Below, in pieces: positions 7,781 to 15,500 of a stretch of DNA of 22,369 nucleotides. Position numbers and translations under genes: made by a program. This DNA is from JAZSQZ01 sp045538175. GTDB lineage: Bacteria > Bacillota > Clostridia > Christensenellales > UBA1242. Below the pieces are notes generated by a model, which was not told the DNA's origin, made no database searches, and saw nothing but the letters and a program-made list of their open reading frames with translations. Where the stretch lies: NCBI GenBank assembly GCA_045538175.1, contig JAZSQZ010000102.1:1-22369 (forward strand), read 5' to 3'. Each line of letters begins with the position of its first letter. The stretch's first letter is position 1.

Positions 7781-8230
7781 CTATAGTTTTTTAAGTTCTT
7801 TCTTTAGTTTTTCCTTAAAGTCGTCAAATGTTTTGTATCTTATAACTTTGTTTTTAGGGAAAGCCCCCAAAACCATATTGCTGACAACTTCTCCTTCTTT
7901 TGCAAAAAATATCTTTTTGTTGTCTAAATTCGAAATTGTACCAAGTTCGATTCCAACACCTGTTGATTTTACTGTTAAGTCGCCCACAACCAAGTCTGCC
8001 GTTGAAACTTGCTCTAAGTCAAACTTAACCATATTATAGTTGATTTCTTCTTCGGTTGCAGTTTTGTGATGCAAAATATAATTGTTGCGATAGTCAAAAA
8101 TTGTGTTAGGTGTTATCAACTCGACATCACCCAAAACAGATACAACAACTTTCCCTAACTCGTCGTAGGCCGAAACAGTGTCTTCAACACCTGTGACAGC
8201 ACCGACAATAAAAACTTTCTTAATTTCCAT
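7781..8230 (-). CDS. Nucleoside 2-deoxyribosyltransferase-fold protein
   Basis: It resembles the nucleoside 2-deoxyribosyltransferase / deoxynucleotide N-hydrolase superfamily, whose members move or remove bases from (deoxy)nucleosides. In 149 residues it has the N-terminal strand and turn FIVGAVTG (7-14) and then ADLVVGDLTVKSTGVGIELG (78-97). There, Asp84, Ser89 and Glu95 match the conserved Asp and the SGxxxELG site that binds and attacks the deoxyribose. It is the first gene of a four-gene operon with a phosphatase, a thioesterase and an AlkD-like glycosylase, which suggests nucleotide clean-up. The start has AAGGAAAG upstream. The superfamily is likely; the exact activity is inferred. Confidence 0.72.
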   Translation of the reverse strand: MEIKKVFIVGAVTGVEDTVSAYDELGKVVVSVLGDVELITPNTIFDYRNNYILHHKTATEEEINYNMVKFDLEQVSTADLVVGDLTVKSTGVGIELGTISNLDNKKIFFAKEGEVVSNMVLGAFPKNKVIRYKTFDDFKEKLKKELKKL

Positions 8231-8251
8231 AATCTTTCCTTAAACACTTAA

Positions 8252-8280
8252 ATTATATCAAATAAAAAAAATAATCACAA
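8252..8280 (-). promoter_or_regulatory. Promoter of the four-gene operon (extended -10)
   Basis: Minus strand: TTGTGA (complement of 8275-8280), 17 bases, TATAAT (complement of 8252-8257) with a TGA just before it giving the TGn extension. It is about 20 bases upstream of the first ATG. Confidence 0.75.
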
Positions 8281-8299
8281 TTAAATAGTATTTTAAAAT

Positions 8300-8328
8300 A
8301 AAAAAACACCTAATCATTAGGTGTTTTT
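8300..8328 (-). terminator. Intrinsic terminator of the Nudix-acyltransferase operon
   Basis: A 12-base-pair inverted repeat (8302-8313 with 8317-8328, core ACACCTAA) has a 3-base loop. On the minus strand it is followed by a run of seven T. It lies 6 bases after the acyltransferase stop codon. Confidence 0.85.
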
Positions 8329-8333
8329 ATTTT

Positions 8334-9104
8334 TTATTTTGTTGATTTTTCTTCTTTTGCTGTTAACTCTTCAGTAGACATTTTAAAATCTTCAACAGTA
8401 TCGATATTTGCAAGAGAGTTTGCTCTATCTCTAAAATCGTTTGCGATAACTCTAATGTCACGCTTGTCTTTTAAGATATCTTCAATTGTTGTGTACTTGT
8501 CGATAAGAAGAGTGTTGTCTTTTTTTCTGTAGTACATATTGTAAATCTTTACATTTTTGCCATATTTTTTGTAGTAATTTTTTGCAAGCATAATAAAACC
8601 TGCAAAGTAATGTGTTAAGACATCGTGGTAACCATCGCTTGAGTTTTCTGGGAAGATAATAACGCTATGACCTTCGTTTAAAAACTCGGTGGTGTATTTA
8701 ATTGTGTTTAACATTCTGCCATCAGGATATGTTGGGATAAGTTGCATACCCCTATAAAACCCTGACAAAAATGGAAGTGCAAATGTGCCTTTTAAGTTTG
8801 CAACAAATTGACTGTTGTGTTTTTTATCACGGAAGTAAGTTGTGCGAAGATAAGTCCATCTTTCTTTATATGTAAAAACCATTTCATGTGTGCCCCAAAA
8901 CTTAAATTCGTGTGGAAAATATAATTCCATTCTAAGTGGGACTGCAGCACCTACGTGGTTTGTGATATAAATTGCATTTTCGTCCAAGCCGTCTTCGTTT
9001 GCGTTTAAAACTTTTGGCTTTCTAATAAATATCTTTAAAAACCCTTTTACAAATCTAAAAAATGGTTTTTTAAGATGTTTTTTCTTTGCTTTTTTTTCCT
9101 TCAT
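8334..9104 (-). CDS. PlsC-like acyltransferase with an altered HX4D motif
   Basis: It resembles the lysophospholipid acyltransferase superfamily (PlsC type), which transfers fatty acyl groups to glycerophospholipids at the inner membrane face. Its 256 residues start with a very basic stretch (Lys-rich to residue 12) followed by an amphipathic segment that could bind membrane. The first motif reads YITNHVGAAVPLRMEL: His50 is present but the Asp expected four or five residues later is not, with Glu60 the nearest acid. FYRGMQLIP (117-124) fits motif II and VIIFPEN (148-154) fits motif III, which is normally FPEG. It follows the Nudix gene by 10 bases and ends at a terminator. It could be a divergent acyltransferase or an inactive relative. 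Confidence 0.62.
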   Translation of the reverse strand: MKEKKAKKKHLKKPFFRFVKGFLKIFIRKPKVLNANEDGLDENAIYITNHVGAAVPLRMELYFPHEFKFWGTHEMVFTYKERWTYLRTTYFRDKKHNSQFVANLKGTFALPFLSGFYRGMQLIPTYPDGRMLNTIKYTTEFLNEGHSVIIFPENSSDGYHDVLTHYFAGFIMLAKNYYKKYGKNVKIYNMYYRKKDNTLLIDKYTTIEDILKDKRDIRVIANDFRDRANSLANIDTVEDFKMSTEELTAKEEKSTK

Positions 9105-9114
9105 AGTTTTTCCT

Positions 9115-9594
9115 TTATTTTATAAACTTTTCATAGTGCATTTGTGAAGACTTTCTAAACACGCCGTTTTTTATAAGCACATCAATTTGACTTTTGTCCA
9201 ACCACGAAACAGATTCGACTTCACTTTCTTGTAAAACAAATTTTGTGTTTTGTTTTATTGTATTGTTTAGGATATACACTTCAAACATAGCATTGTTTTT
9301 TGTTATCGTGCCAAGAAGTTTAAGGTCGCTTTCTTTTATGTCAACACCCAACTCTTCTTTGATTTCAACAACAGCTTGGTGTGTTGCCGTGTTACCTGAT
9401 GACACGTGACCACCTGTTATTGCATAAACTGAGCCTTTTTCTTCGCTACACTTTTGCACAAGGTATTTGCCGTCATCTTCAATCCAAATAACAACAAGTT
9501 TTATAAACTCGCCTTCGAGCAAGTTTTTGTTACCCCTAACAATTGTTTTGCCTGTTTTTTTGTTATTTATATCATAAACATCTAAAATTTCCAT
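9115..9594 (-). CDS. Nudix hydrolase-like protein
   Basis: This Nudix-fold protein probably cleaves a nucleoside diphosphate derivative. I chose the ATG at 9594 (159 residues) over the GTG at 9600 because the best ribosome sequence, AAGGTG, overlaps that GTG. The Nudix box lies at residues 62-84 as GHVSSGN...VEIKEELGV. The metal-binding EExG part (Glu80, Glu81) is intact, but the box's first Glu is Asn68 and its Arg is Val76. The N-terminal text EILDVYDINNKKTGKTIVRG resembles the IPP-isomerase-like Nudix subgroup. It is the first gene of a two-gene operon with the acyltransferase-like gene. Confidence 0.85.
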   Translation of the reverse strand: MEILDVYDINNKKTGKTIVRGNKNLLEGEFIKLVVIWIEDDGKYLVQKCSEEKGSVYAITGGHVSSGNTATHQAVVEIKEELGVDIKESDLKLLGTITKNNAMFEVYILNNTIKQNTKFVLQESEVESVSWLDKSQIDVLIKNGVFRKSSQMHYEKFIK

Positions 9595-9597
9595 AAA

Positions 9598-9604
9598 CAC
9601 CTTT
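9598..9604 (-). promoter_or_regulatory. Ribosome binding site that fixes the Nudix start
   Basis: AAAGGTG on the minus strand overlaps the possible GTG start at 9600 and sits three bases before the ATG at 9594. It is not perfectly spaced, but the ATG remains the better choice. Confidence 0.45.
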
Positions 9605-9680
9605 TTATAACATTATTTTGTTAAATAATTGTTAAAGTTTTGTTGTATTTTTACAACTTTTAATGTCTATATACTTTGTT

Positions 9681-9709
9681 AAGATAATATAATTTTACCT
9701 AGTTGTCAA
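9681..9709 (-). promoter_or_regulatory. Possible promoter of the Nudix-acyltransferase operon
   Basis: Minus strand: perfect TTGACA (complement of 9704-9709), 17 bases, TATCTT (complement of 9681-9686). It would give a leader of about 80 bases. That leader carries an inverted repeat, GTTGTA (9642-9647) with TACAAC (9652-9657), of unknown meaning. Confidence 0.4.
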
Positions 9710-9711
9710 AC

Positions 9712-9744
9712 AAAAAAAGAGAGTTTTAAAAACTCTGCTTTTTT
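9712..9744 (-). terminator. Intrinsic terminator after the ABC-F gene and its coupled small ORF
   Basis: Inverted repeat AGAGTTTT (9720-9727) with AAAACTCT (9729-9736), followed on the minus strand by a run of seven T. It begins right after the stop codon of the 26-codon ORF. Confidence 0.75.
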
Positions 9745-9745
9745 G

Positions 9746-9826
9746 TTATTTATATTCTTTTGTTTTGATAATTCCTAAAACAAACAATAATGTTGTTATT
9801 CCTACGATTTGTTGTATAAGTATCAT
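9746..9826 (-). CDS. Small hydrophobic ORF (26 residues) coupled to the ABC-F gene
   Basis: The ATG overlaps the stop codon of the ABC-F gene by one base (TAATG), and GGTGG lies 7 bases upstream. That site resembles the ABC-F gene's own AAGGTGGTG. The frame runs for 26 codons and its stop is at 9746-9748, just before the terminator stem. The peptide begins MILIQQIVGITTLLFVLGII and ends with a short charged tail, KTKEYK. This gives one possible short membrane helix with a positive end. I know of no family for it. The fit between the ABC-F stop and the terminator, and the coupling, are seen; that the peptide is made and sits in the membrane is inferred. Confidence 0.5.
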   Translation of the reverse strand: MILIQQIVGITTLLFVLGIIKTKEYK

Positions 9827-11400
9827 TATTTTTCCACCGTCCTAATATATTCGTCATAAGTAATATATTTATCAAACTCTTTTTTGTTGTTGATTTTGAT
9901 AATTCTGTTTGCAACTGTTTCGACAATTTCTTGGTCGGCAGAAGCAAAGCACATAACACCTTTGAAGTTTATCATGCCTTTGTTAAGTGCTGTGATACTT
10001 TCTAGGTCTAAGTGGTTTGTTGGCTCGTCTAAGATAATTGCGTTTGCTTGTGACAACATAATCTTTGATAACATACATCTAACCTTTTCGCCACCACTTA
10101 AAACTGATGCTGACTTTAGGGCTTCTTCCCCTGAGAAAAGCATTCTTCCAAGCCAAGAGCGAAGGTAGGTGCCGTCTTTATCTTTACTATATTGACCAAG
10201 CCAATCTGTCAAACTTAAGTTTGTTTTAAACAAGTTGTTGTATTCTTTTGGCATATATGCGACATTGATTGTTTTGCCCCATTTTACAGTGCCTGTATAA
10301 TCGGTATCTGCACCTGATAAGATATCAAAGAGTGCTGAAATTGTGTTGCTGTTGTCACTTAGGAAAGCAATTTTGTCGTCCTTATTGATATTGAAGCTTA
10401 CGTTTTCGAAGAAACCTTTCTTTGTTAAGTTTTCGACAACACAGATATCGTTACCGATTTGTCTTTCAAACTTAAAGTCAACATATGGATATTTTCTTGA
10501 AGATGGTTTGATATCTTCTAGGGTTAATTTTTCTAACTCTTTCTTTCTGCTTGTTGCTTGTTTGCTTTTACTTGCGTTTGCAGCAAATCGTGCAATAAAC
10601 TCTTGAAGTTCTTTTGCCCTTTGTTCAGTCTTCTTGTTTGCTTCTTTTTGTTGTCTTAAGATAAGTTGACTTGTTTCGTACCAGAAGTCGTAGTTACCAA
10701 CAAAGATTGTGATTTTGCCAAAGTCGACATCACAAATATGTGTGCAAACTTTGTTTAAAAAGTGTCTGTTGTGGGAAACTGTGATAACCGTGTTTTCGTA
10801 ATTTAACAAGAAGTTTTCAAGCCAAGCGATTGTTTTTACGTCTAGGTTGTTTGTAGGTTCGTCTAAAAGCAAGATGTCAGGGTTTCCAAAAAGTGCTTGA
10901 GCAAGCAAAACCTTAACTTTGATTTTACTATCCAAGTCTTTCATTTGCATATCAAAGTATTCTCTGTCAACACCGATATCTGTAAGTAGTGTTTCAGCGT
11001 TACCTTCTGCTTCCCAGCCATCAAGTTCTAAAAACTCTTGTTCGAGTTCGCTTGCACGAATTCCGTCTTCATCAGAAAAATCTGGTTTTGCATAAAGTGC
11101 ATCTTTTTCGTCCCAAATTTGCATAAGGCGTTTGTGACCGAGCATAACTGTTCTTTTAACAGTTTCATCATCATATGCGTTTTGGTTTTGTTGAAGGACA
11201 GAAAGACGCTCGCCCTTTGTGATAACGATTTCGCCTTTGGTTGTTTCAAGGTCGCCTGCAAGAAGTTTTAAAAATGTTGACTTGCCTGCACCGTTTGCAC
11301 CAATAACACCATAACAGTTGCCTTTTGTAAATTTTAAATTTACATCAGAAAATAGTTTTCTGCTTCCAAAATTTAAACTAACATCTATAACTTGTAGCAT
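9826..11400 (-). CDS. ABC-F family ATPase, YkpA/YbiT-like, with two unequal ATP sites
   Basis: This soluble tandem-ABC protein has no membrane domain. ABC-F members act on the ribosome, in translation rescue or antibiotic protection. In 524 residues, NBD1 has Walker A GANGAGKS (34-41) and Walker B LLLDEPTNNLD (177-187). A charged linker follows at about 245-300, then NBD2 with signature LSGGE (434-438) and Walker B IILDEPTNHLD (455-465). NBD1's signature reads LDSKI (156-160), and NBD2's Walker A is replaced by LSDNSNTIS (347-355). The second switch His is Ala488 (SADQ). One composite ATP site should therefore be active and the other not. The text MPKEYNNLF and LGRMLFSGEEALK suggests the YkpA-type group. 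The start has AAGGTGGTG upstream. Confidence 0.93.
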   Translation of the reverse strand: MLQVIDVSLNFGSRKLFSDVNLKFTKGNCYGVIGANGAGKSTFLKLLAGDLETTKGEIVITKGERLSVLQQNQNAYDDETVKRTVMLGHKRLMQIWDEKDALYAKPDFSDEDGIRASELEQEFLELDGWEAEGNAETLLTDIGVDREYFDMQMKDLDSKIKVKVLLAQALFGNPDILLLDEPTNNLDVKTIAWLENFLLNYENTVITVSHNRHFLNKVCTHICDVDFGKITIFVGNYDFWYETSQLILRQQKEANKKTEQRAKELQEFIARFAANASKSKQATSRKKELEKLTLEDIKPSSRKYPYVDFKFERQIGNDICVVENLTKKGFFENVSFNINKDDKIAFLSDNSNTISALFDILSGADTDYTGTVKWGKTINVAYMPKEYNNLFKTNLSLTDWLGQYSKDKDGTYLRSWLGRMLFSGEEALKSASVLSGGEKVRCMLSKIMLSQANAIILDEPTNHLDLESITALNKGMINFKGVMCFASADQEIVETVANRIIKINNKKEFDKYITYDEYIRTVEK

Positions 11401-11416
11401 TTAACACCACCTTTTT

Positions 11417-11456
11417 ATTATAGAGTGATAGTACAACAAATTTAAGAATAAGTCAA
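11417..11456 (-). promoter_or_regulatory. Promoter region of the ABC-F gene
   Basis: Minus strand: TTGACT (complement of 11451-11456), 17 bases, TACTAT (complement of 11428-11433). A perfect TATAAT also lies slightly downstream (complement of 11417-11422) but without a well-spaced -35. Either could be the working -10. Confidence 0.5.
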
Positions 11457-11476
11457 CCAAAAATTTTTGTGACAGG

Positions 11477-11989
11477 TTACTTATAAAAACTTATATAATC
11501 GTATATTGTTTGCAAAGTGTTTTTATGCACAATTTCGTCTTGTTTGATTCTCTCAAGCAACGCTTTGATACTTTCGTTGTCGATTTGATTTATTGCCTTT
11601 TCGTAATCTAAGATTCCTTCTTCTTCGTCATTAATATCATAAAGCAACATTTCTTTTAAGTTTTTTATTCTTTTTACACAACGAATTTGAAATGGTATAT
11701 TCCTGCTGTTTACAAAATAAGGGTCGCCACCAAGTTTTACAATTAAGTTTCCAAGCCTCTCGTGATGACGCATTTCGACCATTGCTATTTTTTCGAATAT
11801 ATTTGCAATTTCTTCTTCCATAGGGCGAGTTATGTATGACTGATAAATATACCCTAAAATTCCACTTGTTTCGGAATCACAACCAGCGTACAAGTTTTGT
11901 ATAATATTTGCCCACATTTTATTTTCTTTTTCAATCACAACGGTTGGAAACTCGCCACCTGCTGATGTTGGTAAATTTTTTATATCCAT
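11477..11989 (-). CDS. Ferritin-like diiron protein
   Basis: It is a four-helix-bundle protein of the ferritin/rubrerythrin superfamily, probably with a two-metal site used in iron handling or peroxide/oxygen defence. In 170 residues, Glu40 on the first helix, the ExxH pair EMRH (72-75), the acid cluster DEEEGILDYE (121-130) and the second ExxH pair EIVH (152-155) give the repeated E...ExxH pattern of diiron proteins. It has no C-terminal rubredoxin domain, so it is not a full rubrerythrin. It could also be a manganese-catalase-like or spore-coat-associated ferritin-like protein. The start has AAGGAG upstream and its own promoter. I saw no hairpin between its stop and the ABC-F promoter region. 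Confidence 0.8.
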   Translation of the reverse strand: MDIKNLPTSAGGEFPTVVIEKENKMWANIIQNLYAGCDSETSGILGYIYQSYITRPMEEEIANIFEKIAMVEMRHHERLGNLIVKLGGDPYFVNSRNIPFQIRCVKRIKNLKEMLLYDINDEEEGILDYEKAINQIDNESIKALLERIKQDEIVHKNTLQTIYDYISFYK

Positions 11990-12007
11990 ATTTTCTCCTT
12001 TTAAAGT

Positions 12008-12036
12008 ATGTTATGAAAAAATATAGATTTTGTTAA
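12008..12036 (-). promoter_or_regulatory. Promoter of the ferritin-like gene
   Basis: Minus strand: TTAACA (complement of 12031-12036), 17 bases, TAACAT (complement of 12008-12013). It begins right after the terminator of the YqeY gene. Confidence 0.5.
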
Positions 12037-12037
12037 T

Positions 12038-12063
12038 AAAAAAACAGCCGAGCGGCTGTTTTT
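12038..12063 (-). terminator. Intrinsic terminator of the YqeY gene
   Basis: GC-rich stem ACAGCCG with CGGCTGT, extended by A/T pairs (12040-12050 with 12053-12063), followed on the minus strand by a T run. It lies just after the stop codon. Confidence 0.88.
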
Positions 12064-12067
12064 AAAT

Positions 12068-12493
12068 TTAGTTAAATTTCTTTAAGACCATTTGTACTTT
12101 TGCCATTTCTACCTTGCCAGCATAATTTGCTTTGAAGTGCTTCATTACATTTGGAATTGATTTGTCGTCAAGATTTGAAATAACTTCATAAATTTCGTCT
12201 TCGCTCATCATTTGTGGCAAGAATTTTTCAATCAAAGCCTTTTGACTTTCGATAAGTTCTACTTGAGCTGCGTTGCCTGCTTTTTTGTAGTTATCGCACT
12301 CATCTGTAAGTTCCTTGATTGCTTTTTGCAAAATTGCAACCATATCTGCGTCTGTCAATTCTTCGTTCCTTTCGCGTTTTTTGACTTGCTCTAACATTGC
12401 TTTTGTCATAACGACGCCATAGATTGCTCTTGCATTTTGGTCTCTATCTTTCATAGCTTGTACATTTGCTTTTTTAATTTCGTCTAAAATCAT
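12068..12493 (-). CDS. GatB/YqeY domain protein
   Basis: It is a small YqeY-type protein related to the C-terminal tRNA-binding tail domain of the GatB amidotransferase subunit. Its 141 residues are nearly all helical. The order is family-typical: an N-terminal segment rich in AMKDRDQNARAIY, a middle part VAILQKAIKELTDECDNYKKAG, then ESQKALIEKFLPQMMSEDEI and a C-terminal helical part ending NYAGKVEMAKVQMVLKKFN. A GatB-like stand-alone tail may bind tRNA or RNA, but the role of YqeY proteins is not settled. It has its own promoter and an AGGAGA ribosome site, and ends at a GC-rich terminator. Confidence 0.93.
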   Translation of the reverse strand: MILDEIKKANVQAMKDRDQNARAIYGVVMTKAMLEQVKKRERNEELTDADMVAILQKAIKELTDECDNYKKAGNAAQVELIESQKALIEKFLPQMMSEDEIYEVISNLDDKSIPNVMKHFKANYAGKVEMAKVQMVLKKFN

Positions 12494-12513
12494 TTTCGTT
12501 TTCTCCTATTTTT

Positions 12514-12543
12514 ATTTTATTCCTTTATAACAGATGTTGTCAA
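12514..12543 (-). promoter_or_regulatory. Promoter of the YqeY gene
   Basis: Minus strand: perfect TTGACA (complement of 12538-12543), 18 bases, TAAAAT (complement of 12514-12519). It sits between the surface protein's stop codon and the YqeY start. No terminator is visible there, so read-through from the surface protein gene is also possible. Confidence 0.6.
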
Positions 12544-12552
12544 ACATTAAAC

Positions 12553-15500
12553 TTAAATTCTTGTATATCTTCTCTTTATAAGGAAAACAATTAAGACAAC
12601 AATTCCAGCAACAACAACTGCTGAAGCTATACCGATTACTATATATATCCATACTTTTGACTGCTCTACAATTTTTAAAGTGAAAACTTTTTCTGTTTGA
12701 TTGTTGTCGGCATCAGCATATCTTATTTTAATCTTATATTCTCCAGGGGTATTGTAATTTTCTGGCAAGCCCTCGATTGTGATTTTGTCTTTTAAAGTTT
12801 CATAATTTGCATTACCGTCTTCGGCATCTTCGATTTGAGAGATGATTGTTGATATATCAAATGTGCCACCTACTGTGATTTGTAAGTTTTCTTGTGTTAA
12901 AACAATTGTTGGTTTGCCACCGGTTGTAACTTTGATTACAACTGATTTTGTAATTGTGTGCTCAACCCCACCTTGCTCATATCTAAAGTAATAATTTAGT
13001 GTGTAGTTACTAGGCACTGTAAAATCGATATCCAAAACTTGATTCCCGTTTGCGTCTAAGATATTTACAACAGGTGTGATTGTTGTTTTATCATAATCGT
13101 TTGTTGCGATAAAGTATGCTGTTTTATCAAATGTTGAATGGTCGTCTCTGCCGATAACAAAAGTTGTTTGTGCTTGGGTTTGTGTGACTGTTGGTGGGAT
13201 ATTATCGACATATGTGATTTTTATAAATGCTGTATCACTTATACCCGTTTGAAGACCTGTGTTGTCGTCAACGTAAAATGCGATATAAAGTGTGCCGATA
13301 TAATAATGATTTGGGTCTTGCTTAAATGTCAAAACTTTGCCTGCTGGGTCCCAAGAAAAACTATCATAATTTGTGCAAAGAATTTTTGTGCTGGTTGTGT
13401 CTGCTGCACTAAAGGCCCCGATTTCGTTGTAATAAGATAAAATATCTTTAACTGCATCGTTTTGGTTGCAGTGTGGACAAGTTGTGCCACCTGTTAGGAC
13501 CATTTCTCCACATTGTTTACACTTTGCGTCATCATCGTCGATTGTAAACCATTCTTCGATGTTTATCGAGATAATTTCTTTATAAGAAAAATCTTTGTTT
13601 TTTGCTTGATTTAAGTCTAAGATATATGGACTTACAGTTGGTGTATCGTTTGGAATTTCGCTAACGATTACTTTAAACCTTGCTGTTGTGTTGTTACCAC
13701 TGATATCTGTTACGGAGTATGTAACATAGTAGACACCGATATTGTTAAAGGTAAAGGTTGTGCCAACCATTTGTTGTTTTACACCATTTTTTGTAACTTC
13801 AATTTGCAAAGATGAAGTTGAAACATTTTTGTCAAACTCGTCTTCAACCCTTACAACATATTTTGTAAGAAGGTTTCTTGGAGTTGATTCTTGGTCGATT
13901 GCAAGTATATAAATTTCTTCGTCTGCGTCCCATATCATTGTGCTTGTCAAAAGGACAATTACAGGAATACCTGTTTCATAATAAGTAACATTAAAATCAT
14001 ATGTGTCCCCTGGGGTTTCGTGGCCTGAATCATAAACAGAAATGTCAAACCCGAAATCTCCAAAGTAATCTTCTGGGGCGTTGATAGTGAATTTTACCAA
14101 ACTTGTGTTATCCACCATATTTGAAGAAATTGTGTATTTCTTGTTTGTGTTTTTAACAACACTTGTTTGTGCATTGTTTGATGCAACTACTGAGTCGTTT
14201 GAAAGTTCTATAACAAATATAATTGCATCGCCATTTATATCTGTTGCAGATATTTCGACAACGATATCTTTATTTATGTAAACTCTGCTATTGTTTGTAA
14301 TTGTTTCTTCGTCAACTTTAACAACAACTTCGTCTTTGTTTATTGTAGGTGTTGTGTTAACAACAAGTAGCGAAACTTGCTCTGTTTTTTTGCAAACCCT
14401 ATGGGTAATTGTTTCGCTAGTATAGGTATAAGTTATTGTGTAACTTCCACAAGCAACAACATCTAAATCTTCATAAGTTGTTTGCAATGTGCCATAGTCA
14501 ACTTCAACACTTGAATTTTCTCTTGGCTCTCCCAAAACATCTACAACTGAGACCAAGTTTTCTTGTGCTTTTGTTTTAATCTCACCAAAAGTTATACTTT
14601 TGTCTAAAGTTAAAGTTTTTTCCTTCAAGTTGATTTGTGGTTCTGCAGAAATTTTAAAAGAAAACTCGAGAGTGACAACATTACTTTCTGCTCCGTCAAA
14701 CAATGCTGTAATATCAATTGTTTGTGTACCTTCAGCAATTTCAAGTGAATAAACTGTGAAATCATATATTCCAAAAACTTCTGTTTCTTCAAAATCAACT
14801 AAAAATTTTTGTGTGTTTGTTTTTGTAAAGTTTGCATTTTTAACGTTTAATTTAAGTTTCCCGGAATATTGCCAATTTTTTTCGTACTCAACTTCGCCTA
14901 AATTCATAGATGTCGAATATGTTTCGCCATCGCCAATCTTTAAACTTAAACCTTGCCAATCTTCAGGATAAACAACATTTATTGGCAACCATTTATCTAT
15001 TTTTAGGGTTGTTGTTTTTCCACTAATTTCATAGTTTTGTTTTTCGTATGTAAACTTGACTGCTCCACTTGCAATTTGATAAAAATCAACACCTGAAAGT
15101 TTTGCTGTGATATCTTCAACAGGCACTGTTGTTTTTTCTGTATCGATATATTGCTTGAAACTATCTGCACTTAAAGGCGTGTTAAGGTCGCAATTAAGTT
15201 CGGTTTGTGTTAGTTCGATGTGCACAGTATGAAAGACAATATCGATTGTTGCTGTCTTTTCAAGGGTTGAATTATCTTCAAAAAGAAATACAACTTTATA
15301 TTGAAGTGAAAACCATACTTCAGTTTGTGTTTGGGCTGCTACAGTAAATTGGTCGTTATTGTATGTAAGCGCTATAATTCCGTCAGGAAGTGTTGTTGGG
15401 TCGACAACGCTTATACCATTAGCATCGTCTGGTTCATAACCAAAACCTGAACCATCTTCTTTTAGTAATGTGACCGTTTTTGAGACATATTCTCCTTCAC

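Noticed and set aside
9642..9657. Inverted repeat GTTGTA-TTTT-TACAAC before the Nudix gene
   Set aside because: Six-base arms in very AT-rich sequence are expected by chance, and the location gives no support as an operator or terminator.
9750..9959. A 69-codon frame on the minus strand across the end of the ABC-F gene
   Set aside because: It is mostly the ABC-F gene in another frame with no ribosome site; the coupled 26-codon ORF is the better candidate there.
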